Assembly: GCF_018780565.1 (NCBI RefSeq)
Contig: NZ_JADMJN010000002.1
Span: forward strand, 62,001 to 126,000
Length of the DNA stretch: 64,000 nucleotides
Reading direction: 5' to 3'
Source: Rhodoferax sp.
Lineage (GTDB): Bacteria > Pseudomonadota > Gammaproteobacteria > Burkholderiales > Burkholderiaceae_C
Part shown: piece after piece, positions 25,468 to 34,854 of the stretch
Numbering within the stretch: position 1 is the first letter of the stretch
Layout: each line of letters begins with the position of its first letter
Position numbers and translations under genes: made by a program
The notes under the pieces: generated by a model
Seen by the model: only the letters and a program-made list of their open reading frames with translations
Told to the model about the DNA's origin: nothing
Database searches by the model: none

Positions 25468-26112
25468 GGCTTCCTCGTTGTATTTGCGGTGCTTTGGCAT
25501 CGGTGGATTCCTGCGGCATTGGCAGGTTGTCGGACTTTGCATTTCCCAGGTTCAGCAATTCATTGATGAGTTTAAGCAGATGGTGACCGACTGTGAGAAT
25601 TTCCTGCACGCTGTCCCGGCCTCCGCTGGCAGTGCCTTCATTGCGTTCGAGCAGCTGCGCGAAGCCCAGAATTGCATTCATTGGAATGGGCAACTCGTGG
25701 CTCATGTGGGCGAGGAATTCCGATTTGGCTGCGTTGGCGCGTTCGGCTTCCTGTTGGGCTGCCACGCATTGGGTCTGTGCTGATTTGACGAGGGTGATGT
25801 GGGTGCGAATGGAGACATATTGGTAGATTTTCCCTTCGCTATCGAGAAACGGCGTGATCGTGGACTCGACCCAGAAAAGGGTGCCGTCGCGACGGCGATT
25901 GCAGATCTCGTCCTGTCATATCCCTCCACTGGAGATGGTGTGCCACAAGTCATGATAGAACTCTGGATGATATCGCCAGCAAGATCCGCAATAGACACCA
26001 GCGCATGACGGTCCACTGCCTCCATCAGTGCCTGGGAGTAGCGCAGTACGCCGCTGGGCTGGACGGAGGCGCTGTCGGCGTGCGCCTCCTGCTGGGACAT
26101 GGGGACTTCCAT
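25457..26112 (-). pseudogene. Decayed PAS-histidine kinase remnant
   Basis: Reading leftward from ATG 26112 (GGAG upstream; TTG 26175, overlapping the previous stop, is an alternative), the protein begins like the PAS region of the kinase at 34851 (ALMEAVDRHALVSIADLAGDI). About 30 codons of PAS core are then missing and the frame shifts. The continuation HPEFYHDLWHTISSGGI is in another frame and meets a TGA where the homologue has Trp, then goes on as DEICNRRRDGTLFWVEST and YQYVSIRTHITLVKSA to a HisKA segment (AKSEFLAHMSHELPIPMNA). The normal RTP after SHEL is PIP, and after INELLNL all homology stops, so the HATPase domain is gone. Deletion, frameshift, nonsense codon and truncation together make this a clear pseudogene. 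Confidence 0.85.
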
Positions 26113-26171
26113 GGGTGCTCCGTCTTTGATCGTCGGGTCTGCTGCGATATTACTGTCCCGGGGTTGTGCGG

Positions 26172-29100
26172 TCAAACAGTGAGCAAATCACGCGCAACGA
26201 ATCCTTGTGCAAGGGCCTCGAAAGCGGGCAGCGGCAAGGGGCAGCTGAACAAGTAGCCTTGGTAGGCATGGCAGCCATGGCCGGCAAGAAAGTCGCGTTG
26301 CGCCTGGGTTTCTACCCCTTCGGCAATCACCCCCAGACCGAGACTGTCGGCGAGTGCCACGATGGTTTTGGCAATGGCCGCGTCGTTGGGGTCACTCAAG
26401 ACATCCCGGACGAACGATTGATCGATTTTCAATTGGTCAAGTGGAAGGCGCTTAAGGTAGGCGAGTGATGAGTAGCCGGTACCAAAATCATCCAGCGAGA
26501 AGCTCACGCCCCTGGCCTTGAGTGCAATCATTTTACTGATGGTTTCTTCGACGTTGGTCACCAGCAGGCTCTCGGTCAACTCAAGTTTGAGCCGTTTGGG
26601 GTTGGCGCCGGTTCTGTCGAGCACGGCCATCACTTGATCGACAAAGTCACCTTGATGGAACTGCCGGGCGCTGACATTCACGGCAATGGTGAGGTGGGAC
26701 ATTTCCGGGACGGACGCCCACAGGGCCAGCTGGAAGCAGGCGGTTTCGAGCACCCAGAGGCCCAGCGGAAGTATCAAGCCGGTTTCTTCAGCCAGGGGAA
26801 TAAAGTCGGCTGGCGACACCATGCCGCGTTGCGGATGACGCCAGCGAAGCAGCACTTCAGCCCCGGTCAAGCCGTCGCTGTCCTGAACCTGCGCCTGGTA
26901 GTACAGCAGAAACTGATTTTGAGTTACCGCCTCGCGCAAATCCTTCTCCATCCCGACGCGCTGCAAGACCGCAGTTTCCATCTCGGGGTTAAAAAATCGC
27001 AGTGCATTGCGGCCGCCTTCCTTGCTTCGGTACATGGCGAGGTCGGCCTGCTTCATCAGGTCGTCGGCGCTGGCGCCCTGTCCCAGAAAAAGAGTAGCGC
27101 CAATGCTGGCGGTGCTGTGGTGTGCCGTGATGCCGAGTTGGTGGCTCTGGTTGAGCGCGGTGAGGATCTTCCGGGCGACGATTTTGGTCCCGGTGCCCGC
27201 GTCGACCTCGCTCGTGCCCAGGCTGGGCAAAATCACCACAAACTCGTCGCCCCCGAGTCGGGCAACGGTATCGACCTCGCGAACGCACTCGGTGAGTCGC
27301 TGTGCGACTTTCTTGAGCAGCAAATCACCGACGTCATGACCCAGTGTGTCGTTCAGGGACTTGAAGTTGTCCAGATCAATGAACAGCACGGCACCATACA
27401 CCCCCGTGCGTTCGCTGACCGTCATGGCCTGTTTCAGACGGTCAAGCAAAAGAGTGCGATTGGGCAGGCCAGTCAATTGGTCAAAGAATGCCAGTTCTGC
27501 AATCTTTTCTTGCGCTTTCTTGCGCTCGGTGATGTCGTAATGCGTGCCAATGTAGTGGGTCACCGCACCGTCATCGCCTTTGACCGCCGAGATGGTGAGC
27601 CACTTGGGATAGACCTGCCCGTTCTTGCGGCGATCCCAGATTTCCCCTTGCCATCCACCGGTGCGCTGGATGGATTCCCACATATCGCGGAAAAAGGCGA
27701 CGTCGTGACGATCCGACTTCAGCAAACGTGGAGTTTGCCCCACCGCCTCGTCAGCAGAGTAGCCGGTGCTCTGGGTGAAGGCTTGGTTGACCCGCAAAAT
27801 GACGCCATTGACATCGGTCACGATCATGCCCTCTTGTGATTCAAAGGCGGCGGCGGCAATTCGCTGTTGCTCATCGGCTTGCCTGCGTTCGATGGCAATG
27901 CTGGCCAGGCGTGCGGATTGATCGATGATGGCAATGTCCGAGGCACACGGTGCTTGCGCTTGCGGGTGATAGACGGCAAAGGTCCCAAGCACGCGGCCAG
28001 TGCTGGAAAGCACTGGCCGAGACCAGCACGCACTCAGGCCTGCCTGGTTTGCCAGTGCCTTGTTAGCTTGCCCGTAGGGGTGTGATGCGACGCCCTCCAG
28101 TGCCGAACTGTCGAAGTCCGGCAGCGAGACGCTGCACCGCATTCGCGGGTTCACCTTTCCAACGCCCAGGCAAATGGCTTGCAGGACCTCGTTGAGCGGC
28201 TTCCCGCTGGCCAGCAGCTCCAGCGTTTGGCTGCGAAATTGTTCGAATTTTTCAGCGCGCTGACGCTCCGAGATGTCAATGTAAACGGTGACAAAGCCGC
28301 CGCCGGGCAGTGGCGTGCCGCAGATCTCCAGCACAGTGCCGTTGGGGCGGGTCCGTTCCAGGGTGTGTGCTTCCAATTTTCGCGCCCGAGTGACGATGGC
28401 CTGGACCTGCTCCTCCCGGTTGCCGGGGCCGTATTCGCCGCGCGTGGCGTTATAGCGGATGAAGTCTTCGAAGTGGACGACGGGGCCGGCCAGCAAGGAC
28501 TCGGGGAATTCCATCATGTCCATGAAAAGCTGGTTGTGTGCGACAAGCTGCAGATCGGGGCCGAACACGGAGATGCCGCTGGGGAAATTCTGGATGATGC
28601 TGGAGAGGGTGGTGTTTTGGCGCAGCAGTTGGTTTTCAAAGTTTTTCCGTTCGCTGACGTCCCGCAAGGCGCTGACAAAGAGGCTGCCACCGGGCGTTTC
28701 GATTCGACTCAGCCGGATTTCCACCGCACACTCGCTGCCATCTTTGCGCTGGGCCATGACCTCTCGACCCAGGCCCATCTGCCTTGCCTTCGGCTTTTCG
28801 GCGAAATCGGCTCGCTGCGCGGGATGGTGGCCTCGAAAACGCTGAGGCATCAGGATTTCGATGGGTTGGCCGATCAGTTCGTTGGCGCTGTAGCCTAGCA
28901 GGCGCTCGATCTGACGATTGGCATGCGTGATTGTGCCCTGGGCATCGCTGATCAGTTGGGCGTCAGGACTGGCGTCGAAAATCGCGTTTTGCCGCGCCTC
29001 GATGGCTTGCAAGTTAGCCTGGTGCGCGGCTTTGAGGCTTTCGAAATTGCTTTCACTGGTCTGATCGCGTGCCACACTGAACACGACCGGAAGCAGCAGA

Positions 29101-29261
29101 ACGCCCAGGAGCATGATCGCATCGATCCGAATGTAGTCTTGGTACTTCACATGGAAGATGTGCTCCCCCAACAGCAGCAGGACGCCTGCCACGCAGAGCC
29201 AAGCAGCAATGTGATGGCGCTGGCGGAGGTGGAGGTGGAGGTGGAGTTTTGAAGCGTGCAT
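26172..29261 (-). CDS. Membrane PAS-GAF-PAS-GGDEF-EAL c-di-GMP enzyme
   Basis: A 1029-residue protein; ATG 29261 follows GGGGAG. Two membrane segments near the N terminus (about residues 17-35 and 46-62) have no sizeable periplasmic loop. Then come PAS (about 90-210), PAS (215-335), a GAF-like domain (345-480), PAS (485-600), GGDEF (605-770) and EAL (780-1025). The cyclase loop is intact (ARLGGDEFVV) with an RxxD inhibitory site (REVD). The EAL domain reads EVLLRW and keeps NVSARQF, ELTES, DDFGTGYSSL, the Lys of LKIDQSF and IAEGVET, so phosphodiesterase activity is also plausible. The His-Leu run near the N terminus comes from a GGTGGA hexamer repeat at 29229-29246. Confidence 0.92.
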   Translation of the reverse strand: MHASKLHLHLHLRQRHHIAAWLCVAGVLLLLGEHIFHVKYQDYIRIDAIMLLGVLLLPVVFSVARDQTSESNFESLKAAHQANLQAIEARQNAIFDASPDAQLISDAQGTITHANRQIERLLGYSANELIGQPIEILMPQRFRGHHPAQRADFAEKPKARQMGLGREVMAQRKDGSECAVEIRLSRIETPGGSLFVSALRDVSERKNFENQLLRQNTTLSSIIQNFPSGISVFGPDLQLVAHNQLFMDMMEFPESLLAGPVVHFEDFIRYNATRGEYGPGNREEQVQAIVTRARKLEAHTLERTRPNGTVLEICGTPLPGGGFVTVYIDISERQRAEKFEQFRSQTLELLASGKPLNEVLQAICLGVGKVNPRMRCSVSLPDFDSSALEGVASHPYGQANKALANQAGLSACWSRPVLSSTGRVLGTFAVYHPQAQAPCASDIAIIDQSARLASIAIERRQADEQQRIAAAAFESQEGMIVTDVNGVILRVNQAFTQSTGYSADEAVGQTPRLLKSDRHDVAFFRDMWESIQRTGGWQGEIWDRRKNGQVYPKWLTISAVKGDDGAVTHYIGTHYDITERKKAQEKIAELAFFDQLTGLPNRTLLLDRLKQAMTVSERTGVYGAVLFIDLDNFKSLNDTLGHDVGDLLLKKVAQRLTECVREVDTVARLGGDEFVVILPSLGTSEVDAGTGTKIVARKILTALNQSHQLGITAHHSTASIGATLFLGQGASADDLMKQADLAMYRSKEGGRNALRFFNPEMETAVLQRVGMEKDLREAVTQNQFLLYYQAQVQDSDGLTGAEVLLRWRHPQRGMVSPADFIPLAEETGLILPLGLWVLETACFQLALWASVPEMSHLTIAVNVSARQFHQGDFVDQVMAVLDRTGANPKRLKLELTESLLVTNVEETISKMIALKARGVSFSLDDFGTGYSSLAYLKRLPLDQLKIDQSFVRDVLSDPNDAAIAKTIVALADSLGLGVIAEGVETQAQRDFLAGHGCHAYQGYLFSCPLPLPAFEALAQGFVARDLLTV

Positions 29262-29289
29262 GGTGATTCTCCCCAACTCGTTTCAATGC

Positions 29290-30837
29290 TTACACCGAGA
29301 AGACCTTGACCGCATCCACCAGCCGCTGGGCTTGATCGCCCATGCTGATGGCCGAAGCGCTGCTTTGCTCCACCATGGCGGCATTTTGGTGTGTCATTTC
29401 GTCGAGCTGCGTGAGCGCCAGGCCGATATGGGAAATCCCAAGCGTCTGCTCACGCGAGGCCGCAGTGATCGCTGCAATCAGATCATTGACGCGTTTTACC
29501 TGACCGACCACATGGGTCATGGTCTGACCGGCATCGGCCACTAACCGGGACCCGTTGTCGACCTGGTCAACCGAGTTTTCAATCAGGCTCTTGATTTCCT
29601 TGGCTGCTGCTGCGGTCCGCCCGGCCAGACTGCGTACCTCGCTGGCCACCACCGCAAATCCGCGTCCCTGCTCGCCAGCGCGGGCCGCTTCCACGGCGGC
29701 ATTCAAGGCCAGGATATTGGTTTGAAACGCGATGCCGTCAATCACGCTGATGATGTCGGAGATTTTCCGGCTTGAGGCGGAGATTTGCGACATCGTGGCG
29801 ACGACTCGGGCCACGGCCGCACCGCCTTCTGCGGCCACTTGACTGGCGTCACCCGCCACCTGAATGGCTTCTTGTGCCGTGTCGGAATTCTGGCGCACGG
29901 TTTCCGTTTGCTGCGCCATGGCGGCGGCGGTCTGCTCCAGATTGGACGCGGTCTGCTCTGTGCGGCTGGACAGGTCGATGGTTGCAGCGCCAATTTCCAT
30001 GCAGGTGACCTGGACGCCGGAGGCCTGCTCATGCACATCGCCTACCAGCGACTGCAGATTGAGCCCGGATTGATTGACGGCTCGCGCGATGAGTCCAATG
30101 TCGTCACAACGGTTCAAGCGCAGGTCCTGAGCGGCTTCCCCACTGGCAACATGCTGTGCGACTTCGAGAATCTTGTGCAAAGGCGATGTCACTTGCGCCT
30201 CAATGAACCAGCCGACGAGCAGCAGGCTGGTGATCAGCGCCGCCGCCACGGGAGCCAGGGCGGTGGAAGCCAGCCCCGCCTCCGCCAGGGTAAGACCCAT
30301 GACCAGCCCCATGGCTATGAGCGGCAGGCGCACCCGCCAAACGGTGGGCAGCAGTTGGAGCGCACTGAGCACGCGCAAGAGACCTGTGCGCACGATCAGA
30401 CCGCGGTGAAAGGCAATGCCGGATGCGCGTCCTTCATTGAAGCGACGGTACAGGGATTCGGCGGCGTCTATCTCCGCTCGCGATGGCTTGGTGCGAACCG
30501 AGAGGTAGCCGGTGACTGTTCCGTTTCGGCGCATGGGTGTGGCGTTGGCGCGCACCCAGTAGTGGTCGCCGTTCTTGCGCCGGTTCTTGACCAGTGCAGT
30601 CCACGACTGGCCCTCCTTCAGGCTGCGCCACATGTCGGCAAAGGCTGCTTTTGGCATGTCGGGATGGCGCACGATGTTGTGGGGCTGCCCGAGCATCTCT
30701 TCGATCGTGAAGCCGCAGGCTCTTACAAACGCGGCGTTGGCATAGGTGATTTGGCTGGATGTGTCAGTGGTCGATAGCAGCGTTTCGCTGTCCGGAAACT
30801 CGTACTCTTGCTGCGTGACGGGAATGTTGTTTTTCAT
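29290..30837 (-). CDS. Aer-type PAS methyl-accepting chemotaxis protein
   Basis: A 515-residue chemoreceptor with an N-terminal cytoplasmic PAS domain of the Aer type (residues about 10-115; [37 protein letters not shown] and [14 protein letters not shown] are the FAD-binding Aer hallmarks). Two close membrane segments (about 165-215), a HAMP region and the signalling hairpin ([19 protein letters not shown], then [19 protein letters not shown]) follow. Aer proteins sense the redox state of the electron transport chain and drive energy taxis. It belongs to a leftward run with the receptor at 31409 and two receivers. Confidence 0.92.
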   Translation of the reverse strand: MKNNIPVTQQEYEFPDSETLLSTTDTSSQITYANAAFVRACGFTIEEMLGQPHNIVRHPDMPKAAFADMWRSLKEGQSWTALVKNRRKNGDHYWVRANATPMRRNGTVTGYLSVRTKPSRAEIDAAESLYRRFNEGRASGIAFHRGLIVRTGLLRVLSALQLLPTVWRVRLPLIAMGLVMGLTLAEAGLASTALAPVAAALITSLLLVGWFIEAQVTSPLHKILEVAQHVASGEAAQDLRLNRCDDIGLIARAVNQSGLNLQSLVGDVHEQASGVQVTCMEIGAATIDLSSRTEQTASNLEQTAAAMAQQTETVRQNSDTAQEAIQVAGDASQVAAEGGAAVARVVATMSQISASSRKISDIISVIDGIAFQTNILALNAAVEAARAGEQGRGFAVVASEVRSLAGRTAAAAKEIKSLIENSVDQVDNGSRLVADAGQTMTHVVGQVKRVNDLIAAITAASREQTLGISHIGLALTQLDEMTHQNAAMVEQSSASAISMGDQAQRLVDAVKVFSV

Positions 30838-30874
30838 TTCAAATTTCTCTGACGGGTATGGATGGACTGTGTTG

Positions 30875-31393
30875 TTAGTGATCGATGGAGCCTTGAGGGC
30901 GCTCAGTCAGCGCGGGGAGTCCAAGGTCGTCAGTGAGCGGCGGAAAGCAGTCTTCTGCTGTGTGATGGCTGTTGGAATGAAGGCCACAGCAGCATGTGTC
31001 CAACTCTTCTTTGCGTTTGTACAAGGCGATTTCCATCACCGTGCGCATTTCCCATTGTGAAAAGGGCTTCACGATGTACCCGTAAGGTTTGACGAGTCTG
31101 GCGCGAGCCATGACCTCATGTTCAGAGAAGGCCGACAGAAATACGACGGGTATCGCATAGAGGGTTTGAATGGCTTGGGCCGCGGCAACGCCATCTATCG
31201 AGTCGGCCAATTTAATGTCCATCAGCACCAGGTCTGGTCGCAGTTGCCCGGCGAGATGGACCGCCCGCCCGCCGCGCATGGTCTGGCCGACGGGCTCATA
31301 GCCCAGTTCGACAAGTTGCAGCCGGATGTCCAGCGCTACGATGGCCTCGTTTTCAACGACCAGCACCCTGGGCTTGTGAATAAGCGAATTCAT
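30875..31393 (-). CDS. Single-domain response regulator with Cys/His-rich tail
   Basis: A 172-residue protein; the ATG follows AAAGGA. Residues 1-125 are a receiver ([20 protein letters not shown], acceptor Asp in [14 protein letters not shown], Ser in VVFLSAFSE, Lys in GYIVKPFSQ), of the type often attached to PAS kinases. The last 50 residues are unlike a known output domain and contain [18 protein letters not shown], a cluster of four Cys and three His that could bind metal. It lies between two chemoreceptor genes with gaps of 15 and 37 bases, so it is probably part of the same operon and may feed into chemotaxis. Confidence 0.85.
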   Translation of the reverse strand: MNSLIHKPRVLVVENEAIVALDIRLQLVELGYEPVGQTMRGGRAVHLAGQLRPDLVLMDIKLADSIDGVAAAQAIQTLYAIPVVFLSAFSEHEVMARARLVKPYGYIVKPFSQWEMRTVMEIALYKRKEELDTCCCGLHSNSHHTAEDCFPPLTDDLGLPALTERPQGSIDH

Positions 31394-31408
31394 GGTGGAT
31401 TCCTTTGA

Positions 31409-33067
31409 TCAATAGGGGCGAGAGTTGGATGCGATAGCTCGTTTTTCCGGGCCGGTGTACGGCGCACGCTGTGGCGTGGTCGAGCGAACTTCCACTGAAT
31501 TCCCCCTGAGATCATTGGCAGCACCCGATGTGATTTTGAACACTGACACCGTGCTGACCAGGTCTTGCGCCTGGCTCTTGAGACTGTTGGCTGCGGCGGA
31601 CATTTCTTCAACCAGCGCGGCGTTTTGCTGCGTTACCTGATCCATGTGTGTGACGGCTTCGCCCACCTGTGAGACGCCCTGGCTTTGCTCCCTGCTGGCT
31701 GCACTGATCTCGCCCATGAGATCGGTGACGCGCTTAATGCCATTGACAACTTCGTTCATGGTGGCGCCGGCCTGATCGACCAGGTTGCTGCCAACAGTGA
31801 CTTTTTGCACGCTGGCGTCGATCAGGTTTTTGATATTCCGGGCCGCTGCGGCGGAGCGTCCGGCGAGGTTGCGCACCTCACTGGCCACCACCGCAAAGCC
31901 GCGGCCCTGCTCGCCGGCACGGGCCGCTTCCACGGCCGCGTTCAGGGCCAGGATGTTGGTTTGAAAGGCGATGCCATCAATGACGCCGATGATGTCGGCA
32001 ATCTCGCGGGAGCTTTCGTTGATGCCCTTCATGGTGTCGACCACCTGGGCGACAACCTTGCCACCCTGAACTGCTGTTGTGCTGGCGGCCAGGGCCAACT
32101 GGTTGGCCTGGCCCGCGCTGTCGGCGTTTTGTTTCACAGTGGCGCTGAACTCTTCCATGGACGCAGCGGTTTGCTCCAGTGCGCTGGCTTGCTGTTCGGT
32201 GCGGGTGGCAAGGTCTTCGTTGCTGGATGCAATTTGTGCGCTGGCGGTGGCCACGGTCTGGGAGCCTTCGCGCACCTCAGAGACAACCCGCTCCAAGTTC
32301 TGCTGCATGGCAGACAGGGCCCTGAGAAGCTGCGCGACTTCGTCCTTGCCGTTGGTTGGAATGGACTGGTTCAGGTCTCCCTGGGCAATGGCGTTGGCGG
32401 CGTCTACCGCGCACTGGAGTGATCGGGAGATATTTCGAATCAATGCCAAGCCGAAGACAAAGGCAAAAAGAACGCCGACGACAATGGCGCCAATGCAGAC
32501 TGCGCGGATGACGGTGTAGCGTGCGAGCGCTTCGTCGTATTCTTCCCTGGCAACGTCGAGCTGGAGCTTGAGCAGCGCTTGAATACCGGCACTGACGGCA
32601 ACGTTGAGTGGGCGAATCTTTTCCATGACCAGGCGTCTGGCTGTGTCGGTGTCGTTGGCGCGCAGCGCTGCGACAGTGGGGAGGAGGCCCTCCTGCACAA
32701 AGCGGGCACGATCAGCCGCGAATTGGGCGGCAATTCTTGCTTCCTGCGGGGTGAGTGTGGTGGCCATGTAGGCAGACCAGACTTTGCCGATGGTGGCAAT
32801 GTTGGCGTCTACTTCGGCCACGCTCTCGGCAATCGTTTCCGGCGTGGGCGTGACCAGCGCGACAGCAATGGCCAGACGGTTGCGCAACAGCTGGCGTTGG
32901 ATTTCGGCAATCTGCCCCGTTGGGATCGTGCGGTCTTCATACACAGTTTGCAAGGCATCGTTGGACTTGACGATGCCAACCAGTCCGATGGCGCCAATGG
33001 CGATCAGTAGCGCTGCGAGCGCGCCAATCAGCAAGGTCAAACGGGTAGAAATTTTCAGATGGTTCAT
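31409..33067 (-). CDS. Methyl-accepting chemotaxis protein, four-helix-bundle (Tar-like) sensor
   Basis: A 552-residue chemoreceptor: membrane segment about 10-32, a periplasmic all-helical sensor (about 35-190) of the 4HB_MCP type, a second membrane segment (about 190-212), HAMP (about 213-265) and a signalling domain with [20 protein letters not shown] and [15 protein letters not shown]. It ends without a CheR-docking pentapeptide (ASNSRPY). The preceding gene in the operon is a receiver, with only 24 bases between. Confidence 0.93.
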   Translation of the reverse strand: MNHLKISTRLTLLIGALAALLIAIGAIGLVGIVKSNDALQTVYEDRTIPTGQIAEIQRQLLRNRLAIAVALVTPTPETIAESVAEVDANIATIGKVWSAYMATTLTPQEARIAAQFAADRARFVQEGLLPTVAALRANDTDTARRLVMEKIRPLNVAVSAGIQALLKLQLDVAREEYDEALARYTVIRAVCIGAIVVGVLFAFVFGLALIRNISRSLQCAVDAANAIAQGDLNQSIPTNGKDEVAQLLRALSAMQQNLERVVSEVREGSQTVATASAQIASSNEDLATRTEQQASALEQTAASMEEFSATVKQNADSAGQANQLALAASTTAVQGGKVVAQVVDTMKGINESSREIADIIGVIDGIAFQTNILALNAAVEAARAGEQGRGFAVVASEVRNLAGRSAAAARNIKNLIDASVQKVTVGSNLVDQAGATMNEVVNGIKRVTDLMGEISAASREQSQGVSQVGEAVTHMDQVTQQNAALVEEMSAAANSLKSQAQDLVSTVSVFKITSGAANDLRGNSVEVRSTTPQRAPYTGPEKRAIASNSRPY

Positions 33068-33091
33068 GGTGGTTTCTTATTGACGCGGCGT

Positions 33092-33487
33092 TCAGGGCAC
33101 CATCGACCGTGGAATGTCGTTTTGTGCTGCCAGGTCTTGAAAAATTCTCAGCAGCGCTTCAAACTCGTTGGATTTATCAAGGAACCAGTCCGCACCCGCC
33201 CGCAGGCACTTCTTGCGGTTGAAGTCGCAGGCGGCGTTGGTGAGTACGGCGATGAGCATGCCGGGCACCATCTCTTTCAAAAGCGTGATGATCGCGCTGC
33301 CATTTCCGTCTGGCAGGTTAAGGTCCAGAATGACGAAGTTCGGCAGAGTGCGGCGCACGCAGTTCAGCGCCTGAGTCAAGGTGCTGGCGGTGTCAATTGA
33401 CTGGATGCCCTGAATGCCTTCGAACAGCCCCAGTAGAGCGGTCTGGATCAGTGCTGAGTCATCCACGATTAAAAGTTTTCGGTCCAT
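33092..33487 (-). CDS. Single-domain response regulator (receiver)
   Basis: A 131-residue receiver: LLIVDDSALIQTALLGLFE, acceptor Asp in FVILDLNLPDGNG, Thr in AVLTNAACD and Lys in WFLDKSNEFEAL. The start at 33487 (MDRKLL) is the first that matches the family; a 12-codon upstream extension would run into the duplicated upstream element. It is the first gene of the leftward set with the 31409 receptor, the 30875 receiver and the Aer-type receptor, and is preceded by the 90-bp repeat that also precedes the kinase at 34851. Confidence 0.87.
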   Translation of the reverse strand: MDRKLLIVDDSALIQTALLGLFEGIQGIQSIDTASTLTQALNCVRRTLPNFVILDLNLPDGNGSAIITLLKEMVPGMLIAVLTNAACDFNRKKCLRAGADWFLDKSNEFEALLRIFQDLAAQNDIPRSMVP

Positions 33488-33492
33488 GGGGC

Positions 33493-33582
33493 AATGATGC
33501 CCAGACGAACGCGATGGCACCATCGGGCGGTGCCGGTTTTGATGTCAGGAAGCAGGCTGGGGCGGGTAGGGAACGCCCTACA
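33493..33582 (-). repeat. 90-bp duplicated upstream element, copy 1
   Basis: Aligns without gaps to 38754-38843 with about 11 differences in 90 positions. It lies immediately before the receiver gene that starts at 33487. It contains two inverted repeats: GGCACC (33516-33521) with GGTGCC (33529-33534), and GTAGGG (33566-33571) with CCCTAC (33576-33581) around AACG. The second is a good candidate operator for a LuxR/NarL-type regulator. Confidence 0.8.
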
Positions 33583-33780
33583 ACTGAGGAAGCTTCGCTG
33601 GGTTCCGCGTCAACCCGAATCTATTTCACGGTAGCTCGCTGCATGAGAAAACCAAAGTTGATTTGAGGCAGTTGTGCTTTAAGCGGGATTGACTTTGATA
33701 AGGACGGCAATCGGGTTGCGTTCGGCTTGGCGGTCGAGAATTTGGCGCAATGCCATTGGTCAGAATCATGCAGGGCCGGC
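33583..33780. other. Non-coding stretch within the signalling island
   Basis: The 198 bases between the repeat and the HD-GYP gene hold no gene I can support. On the minus strand a 25-codon reading frame (about 33684-33758) reads RQILDRQAERNPIAVLIKV, which looks protein-like but is too short to name and may be a gene remnant. Confidence 0.4.
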
Positions 33781-34854
33781 TCAGCCTGCGGATTCCATCG
33801 GATCGGCATGAAACTCGATGATGGCGAGGATCTCCGGCAACCGGAGCAGGAAATGTTTGACCACCTCGGGATCAAAGTGCTTACCGGCATTTTCCTCGAT
33901 AAACGTGGTCGCGTCATCCACTGGCCACGCCTTCTTGTAGGGACGGCTAGAGGTTAGCGCGTCAAATACATCAGCCACTGCAACGATGCGACCCTCCAGC
34001 GGAATACTCTCGCCAGCCAAACCATTGGGGTAGCCACTGCCGTCCCACTTTTCATGATGGGTCAGTGCAATGATCCGCGCGAGTTTCAGCAACTCCGAGT
34101 TGTCCCCGAGCAGCATGTCTGCACCAATCGATGCGTGGGTCTTCATGATTTCAAACTCTTGCGGCGTCAGCCGGCCCGGCTTGAGCAATATGTCATCGCG
34201 GATACCAATTTTTCCGATGTCGTGCATGGGGCTGGCATGCAGCATCAATTCGCACATGTCCTCGGTATGACCAAGGCTACGAGACAGCAGTGCCGACACC
34301 TGGCTCATCCGGACGATATGCAGCCCGGTTTCATTGTCACGGTATTCCGCTGCACGACCAAGTTGTCTTACCACTTGAAGACGTGTCTCCCTCAGCTCCA
34401 TGGTGCGGATGCGCACCAAATCCGCCAATACCGATTTTTGGTCATGCACCAGGCGATGGGCGAGCTGGGCATCCAGCAAGTTGCGCACGCGCATCAGCAA
34501 TTCGATGCGGTCAAAGGGCTTGCCAACGAAATCGCGCGCGCCCAAGGCCAGAGCCCTGAGCATATGGTCATGCCCACGCTGGGCCGTGAGGATGACAATG
34601 GGTGGCATGAGCGGGTCATCCAACGCTTTCAGCTGCTCCATGACCTGATAGCCATCCAGATACGGCATGTTGATGTCGAGCAGTATGACGTCGGGGCGAG
34701 TCTCCCGGTAACGGTCAAGCACCTCGCGCGGGTCTTGCACCAGCACAAGCTGTGTGTAGCCTTGGCTGGTCAGCAGCTTGTCTAGCAGCTTGAGGTTGGC
34801 GGGCTCATCGTCGACGATCAGAATCCGGGACTGGGCTGAGTTGGGTTCGGTCAT
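33781..34854 (-). CDS. HD-GYP response regulator, c-di-GMP phosphodiesterase (RpfG-like)
   Basis: A 357-residue response regulator with an N-terminal receiver (IVDDEPANLKLLDKLL; acceptor Asp in VILLDINMPYLDGYQV; Lys in FVGKPFDRI), a coiled linker, and an HD-GYP domain (about 170-345). The metal and signature residues are present: HIVRMSQ, SPMHDIGKIGI, KTHASIGADML, LTHHEKWDGSGYPNGL. Such proteins hydrolyse c-di-GMP to GMP when phosphorylated. Its start overlaps the stop of the 1286-residue hybrid kinase by four bases, so that kinase is its phosphate donor. Confidence 0.95.
   Translation of the reverse strand: MTEPNSAQSRILIVDDEPANLKLLDKLLTSQGYTQLVLVQDPREVLDRYRETRPDVILLDINMPYLDGYQVMEQLKALDDPLMPPIVILTAQRGHDHMLRALALGARDFVGKPFDRIELLMRVRNLLDAQLAHRLVHDQKSVLADLVRIRTMELRETRLQVVRQLGRAAEYRDNETGLHIVRMSQVSALLSRSLGHTEDMCELMLHASPMHDIGKIGIRDDILLKPGRLTPQEFEIMKTHASIGADMLLGDNSELLKLARIIALTHHEKWDGSGYPNGLAGESIPLEGRIVAVADVFDALTSSRPYKKAWPVDDATTFIEENAGKHFDPEVVKHFLLRLPEILAIIEFHADPMESAG

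Noticed and set aside
29228..29247. GGTGGA hexamer tandem repeat as a CRISPR or phase-variation tract
   Set aside because: There are only about three units; the repeat is in frame and encodes a short His-Leu run. Changes in unit number would not shift the frame.
33621..33917. Minus-strand frame overlapping the HD-GYP 3' end
   Set aside because: Most of it is an out-of-frame shadow of the HD-GYP gene; the unique part is short and unrecognisable.
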